From Bacteroidota bacterium (GTDB taxonomy: Bacteria > Bacteroidota > Bacteroidia > Bacteroidales > B18-G4), in assembly GCA_030635045.1 (NCBI GenBank), contig DAOVZP010000060.1, positions 1-8,068 on the forward strand: 8,068 bases of DNA. The letters run 5' to 3'. The position numbers and the translations under genes are program-made. The notes below the pieces were generated by a model, which made no database searches, was not told where the DNA came from, and saw only the letters and a program-made list of their open reading frames with translations. Positions 6,570 to 8,068 of this stretch are shown here, piece by piece (position 1 is the first letter of the stretch; each line of letters begins with the position of its first letter).

Positions 6570-7811
6570 ATGATATTTCTTAAACTTTTACGTGAAAGTT
6601 ATCTTTTTGCTGTCCATGAACTTCTGGTAAATAAAACCAGGACCACCCTGACGCTTCTTGGTATTACAATTGGGATTTTTTCAATAATAAGTGTCTTAAC
6701 GGTTTTTGATTCTCTTGAGAGATCAATGATGAAAGGCATTGATTCACTCGGTAGCAATGTATTGTTTATACAAAAGTGGCCATGGGCCATGGGTGGTGAT
6801 TATCCCTGGTGGAAGTATTATCAACGCCCGGAGCCAACCATGAAAGACCTGAGGGAAATCCAGAAGAGAAGTGTTGCCGCTGAGGGAGCAGCTTTATTTA
6901 TTGAGGTAAGAAGGAATGTAAATTATCTGAGCAACAGGGTTGAGGGTGTTGATGTGCTTGCCATTACCCATGATTTTGGTAAGATAATGCCTATGGATAT
7001 TTCCAATGGCAGATATTTCACCCCAATTGAGTCGAACAGTGGAAAAAATGTAATACTCCTGGGTTCAGAGATTGCTGAAAATTTGTTTAATACCCTTGAT
7101 CCGGTGGGGAGAAAAGTCAAGGTTTTCAATCAGAAACTTGAGGTGATCGGGGTTTTAAAAAAGGAGGGCGAAGACTTGTTCGGGAACACCTCTGACGAAC
7201 AGGTCATTATACCGATGAATTATGCCCGCACGGTGTTGGATGTCAAAAATATGTCAACCACCATTATTGTGCGGGCCAAGCCATACGTTTCCAATGCTGA
7301 GCTTATTGATGAACTAACAGGGATTGTAAGGTCCATTCATAAACTAAAGCCATCGGCTGAAAACGATTTTGCGATCAACGAAACCGATATTATCACACAG
7401 CAGTTCGATCAGCTTTTTGGTGTCATTGCGCTTGTTGGGTGGATCATTGGTGGATTTTCGCTGATCGTAGGGGGGTTCGGGATCGCCAACATCATGTTTG
7501 TTACGGTAAGGGAAAGAACCAACATTATTGGCATTCAGAAATCGCTCGGGGCCAAGAACTTTTTTATACTAATTCAATTCCTTTTCGAAGCAATCTTTCT
7601 TTCTCTTATTGGTGGAAGCGTAGGTTTGATACTGGTATTTGCAGGTTCCTATGTTGCTACAAACGTACTGGGGTTTGAGGTTATATTAACCTGGAATAAG
7701 ATCATTATCGGGATTGTCACCTCTTCAGTGATCGGACTCATTGCCGGGTATATACCGGCCCTGATGGCTTCCAGGCTTGACCCTGTTGAAGCTATGCGCA
7801 TGAACGCATAA
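6570..7811 (+). CDS. MacB/FtsX-type ABC transporter permease
   Basis: A 413-residue permease with the four-helix MacB layout: TM1 at about 25-46 (after NKTRTTLTLLGITIG), a large periplasmic domain from about 50 to 280, then three C-terminal helices at about 284-311, 331-364 and 378-400. The cytoplasmic segment VRERTNIIGIQKSLGAKN (313-330) is the family coupling motif that contacts the ATPase. The end (RLDPVEAMRM) is also typical. The early periplasmic segment is rich in Trp, Tyr and Pro (about 68-88, with PWWKYYQRP), a feature I recall in a Bacteroidota subgroup. MacB-type systems power export or envelope mechanics rather than carrying substrate through the membrane. No ATPase or membrane-fusion gene is adjacent: the neighbours are divergent purH and a convergent gene. 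The substrate is unknown. Confidence 0.93.
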   Translation: MIFLKLLRESYLFAVHELLVNKTRTTLTLLGITIGIFSIISVLTVFDSLERSMMKGIDSLGSNVLFIQKWPWAMGGDYPWWKYYQRPEPTMKDLREIQKRSVAAEGAALFIEVRRNVNYLSNRVEGVDVLAITHDFGKIMPMDISNGRYFTPIESNSGKNVILLGSEIAENLFNTLDPVGRKVKVFNQKLEVIGVLKKEGEDLFGNTSDEQVIIPMNYARTVLDVKNMSTTIIVRAKPYVSNAELIDELTGIVRSIHKLKPSAENDFAINETDIITQQFDQLFGVIALVGWIIGGFSLIVGGFGIANIMFVTVRERTNIIGIQKSLGAKNFFILIQFLFEAIFLSLIGGSVGLILVFAGSYVATNVLGFEVILTWNKIIIGIVTSSVIGLIAGYIPALMASRLDPVEAMRMNA

Positions 7812-7814
7812 AAA

Positions 7815-7834
7815 AAGCACCCCGAAAGGTGCTT
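7815..7834 (-). terminator. Intrinsic terminator for the minus-strand gene at the right edge
   Basis: AAGCACC (7815-7821) pairs perfectly with GGTGCTT (7828-7834) around a 6-base loop. Read on the minus strand, the hairpin runs straight into a U tract from the A-run at 7810-7816, which overlaps the stop codon of the permease gene. It lies about 30 bases after the stop of the right-hand gene. On the plus strand the bases after the hairpin (CTGTGT) are a poor U-run, so it is at best a weak terminator for the permease gene. Confidence 0.85.
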
Positions 7835-7864
7835 CTGTGTATTGATTGTGTCTTTCAATGTATT

Positions 7865-8068
7865 TTAATAGAAGTATCTCCTGAAATCCTCAACCACGGC
7901 ATTATGCTCAAGGGCCTTGTAATGGAGGTTGTTATTAAGGAATGATTCAAAATTTACTGATTTCTGATTTATGTAGGAAGTATAATTCTCTAACTCGGGA
8001 GCAACATATACCTTATCCAATTGAGCAATAAACAAAGCCCCGTTACCCTCAATAACACCGGAGTTTTC
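7865..8068 (-). CDS. C-terminus of a probable SurA/PpiD-like peptidyl-prolyl isomerase (partial)
   Basis: The minus-strand frame is open from the right edge to a TAA at 7865-7867, giving the last 67 residues of a protein whose start lies outside. It begins ENSGVIEGNGALFIAQLDKV and ends AVVEDFRRYFY. A short beta-type segment (GALFIAQLDKVYV) followed by a helical tail and a closing aspartate-arginine-aromatic stretch resembles the C-terminal end of Bacteroidota PpiD/SurA-like envelope chaperones, which commonly close with DNR-x-x-FY. The catalytic parvulin domain is not visible, so the family call is tentative. The good terminator just downstream supports this as a real gene end. Confidence 0.6.
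   Translation of the reverse strand, partial: ENSGVIEGNGALFIAQLDKVYVAPELENYTSYINQKSVNFESFLNNNLHYKALEHNAVVEDFRRYFY

Noticed and set aside
7841..7859. Inverted repeat ATTGA / TCAAT downstream of the terminator hairpin
   Set aside because: Only five pairs with a 9-base loop and no U-run; expected by chance in AT-rich sequence.

Overview
This is an ordinary-looking chromosomal stretch from a member of the Bacteroidota, most likely Bacteroidales-like. The evidence is the purH-mreB-mreC-mreD order, a DUF4369-thioredoxin lipoprotein, a MacB-type permease of a style common in that phylum, a promoter element of the form TAnnTTTG, AT-rich spacers, and no convincing Shine-Dalgarno sequences. The assignment is inferred from gene content and motifs; no search was run. 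I see no mobile element, CRISPR array, tRNA or rRNA, and no clear sign of a novel system. Apart from two partial genes at the edges, every gene is intact.

Layout. Bases 1-1317 (+) hold the 3' part of a lutB-type iron-sulfur protein for lactate oxidation; its first residues lie outside the window. Bases 1318-1368 are a convergent spacer almost filled by six degenerate copies of a 7-bp repeat. Bases 1369-6464 (-) are a compact set, read right to left: purH, mreB, mreC, mreD, then a TlpA/ResA-like thioredoxin lipoprotein. Gaps are 11 bp (purH-mreB) and 66 bp (mreB-mreC), with an 8-bp overlap for mreC-mreD and 56 bp before the lipoprotein. Bases 6465-6569 are a divergent promoter region with a good -7 element for purH and repeated ATGCACT/AGTGCAT heptamers. 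Bases 6570-7811 (+) encode an FtsX/MacB-type ABC permease. A hairpin terminator follows at 7815-7834, with its U-run on the minus strand. The window closes with the C-terminal 67 codons of a minus-strand gene, probably a SurA/PpiD-like peptidyl-prolyl isomerase.

How the genes fit together. PurH completes purine synthesis to IMP. MreB, MreC and MreD form the core of the rod-shape (elongasome) scaffold. They appear co-transcribed with purH, an arrangement I recall as common in Bacteroidota. The usual next genes, penicillin-binding protein 2 (mrdA) and rodA, are not downstream of mreD here; a periplasmic-type thioredoxin lipoprotein stands in that position. The permease has no ATPase or membrane-fusion partner in the window. 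The most useful points to check are the interrupted mre cluster, the repeated heptamers at the purH promoter, and the 7-bp tandem repeat between the convergent genes.
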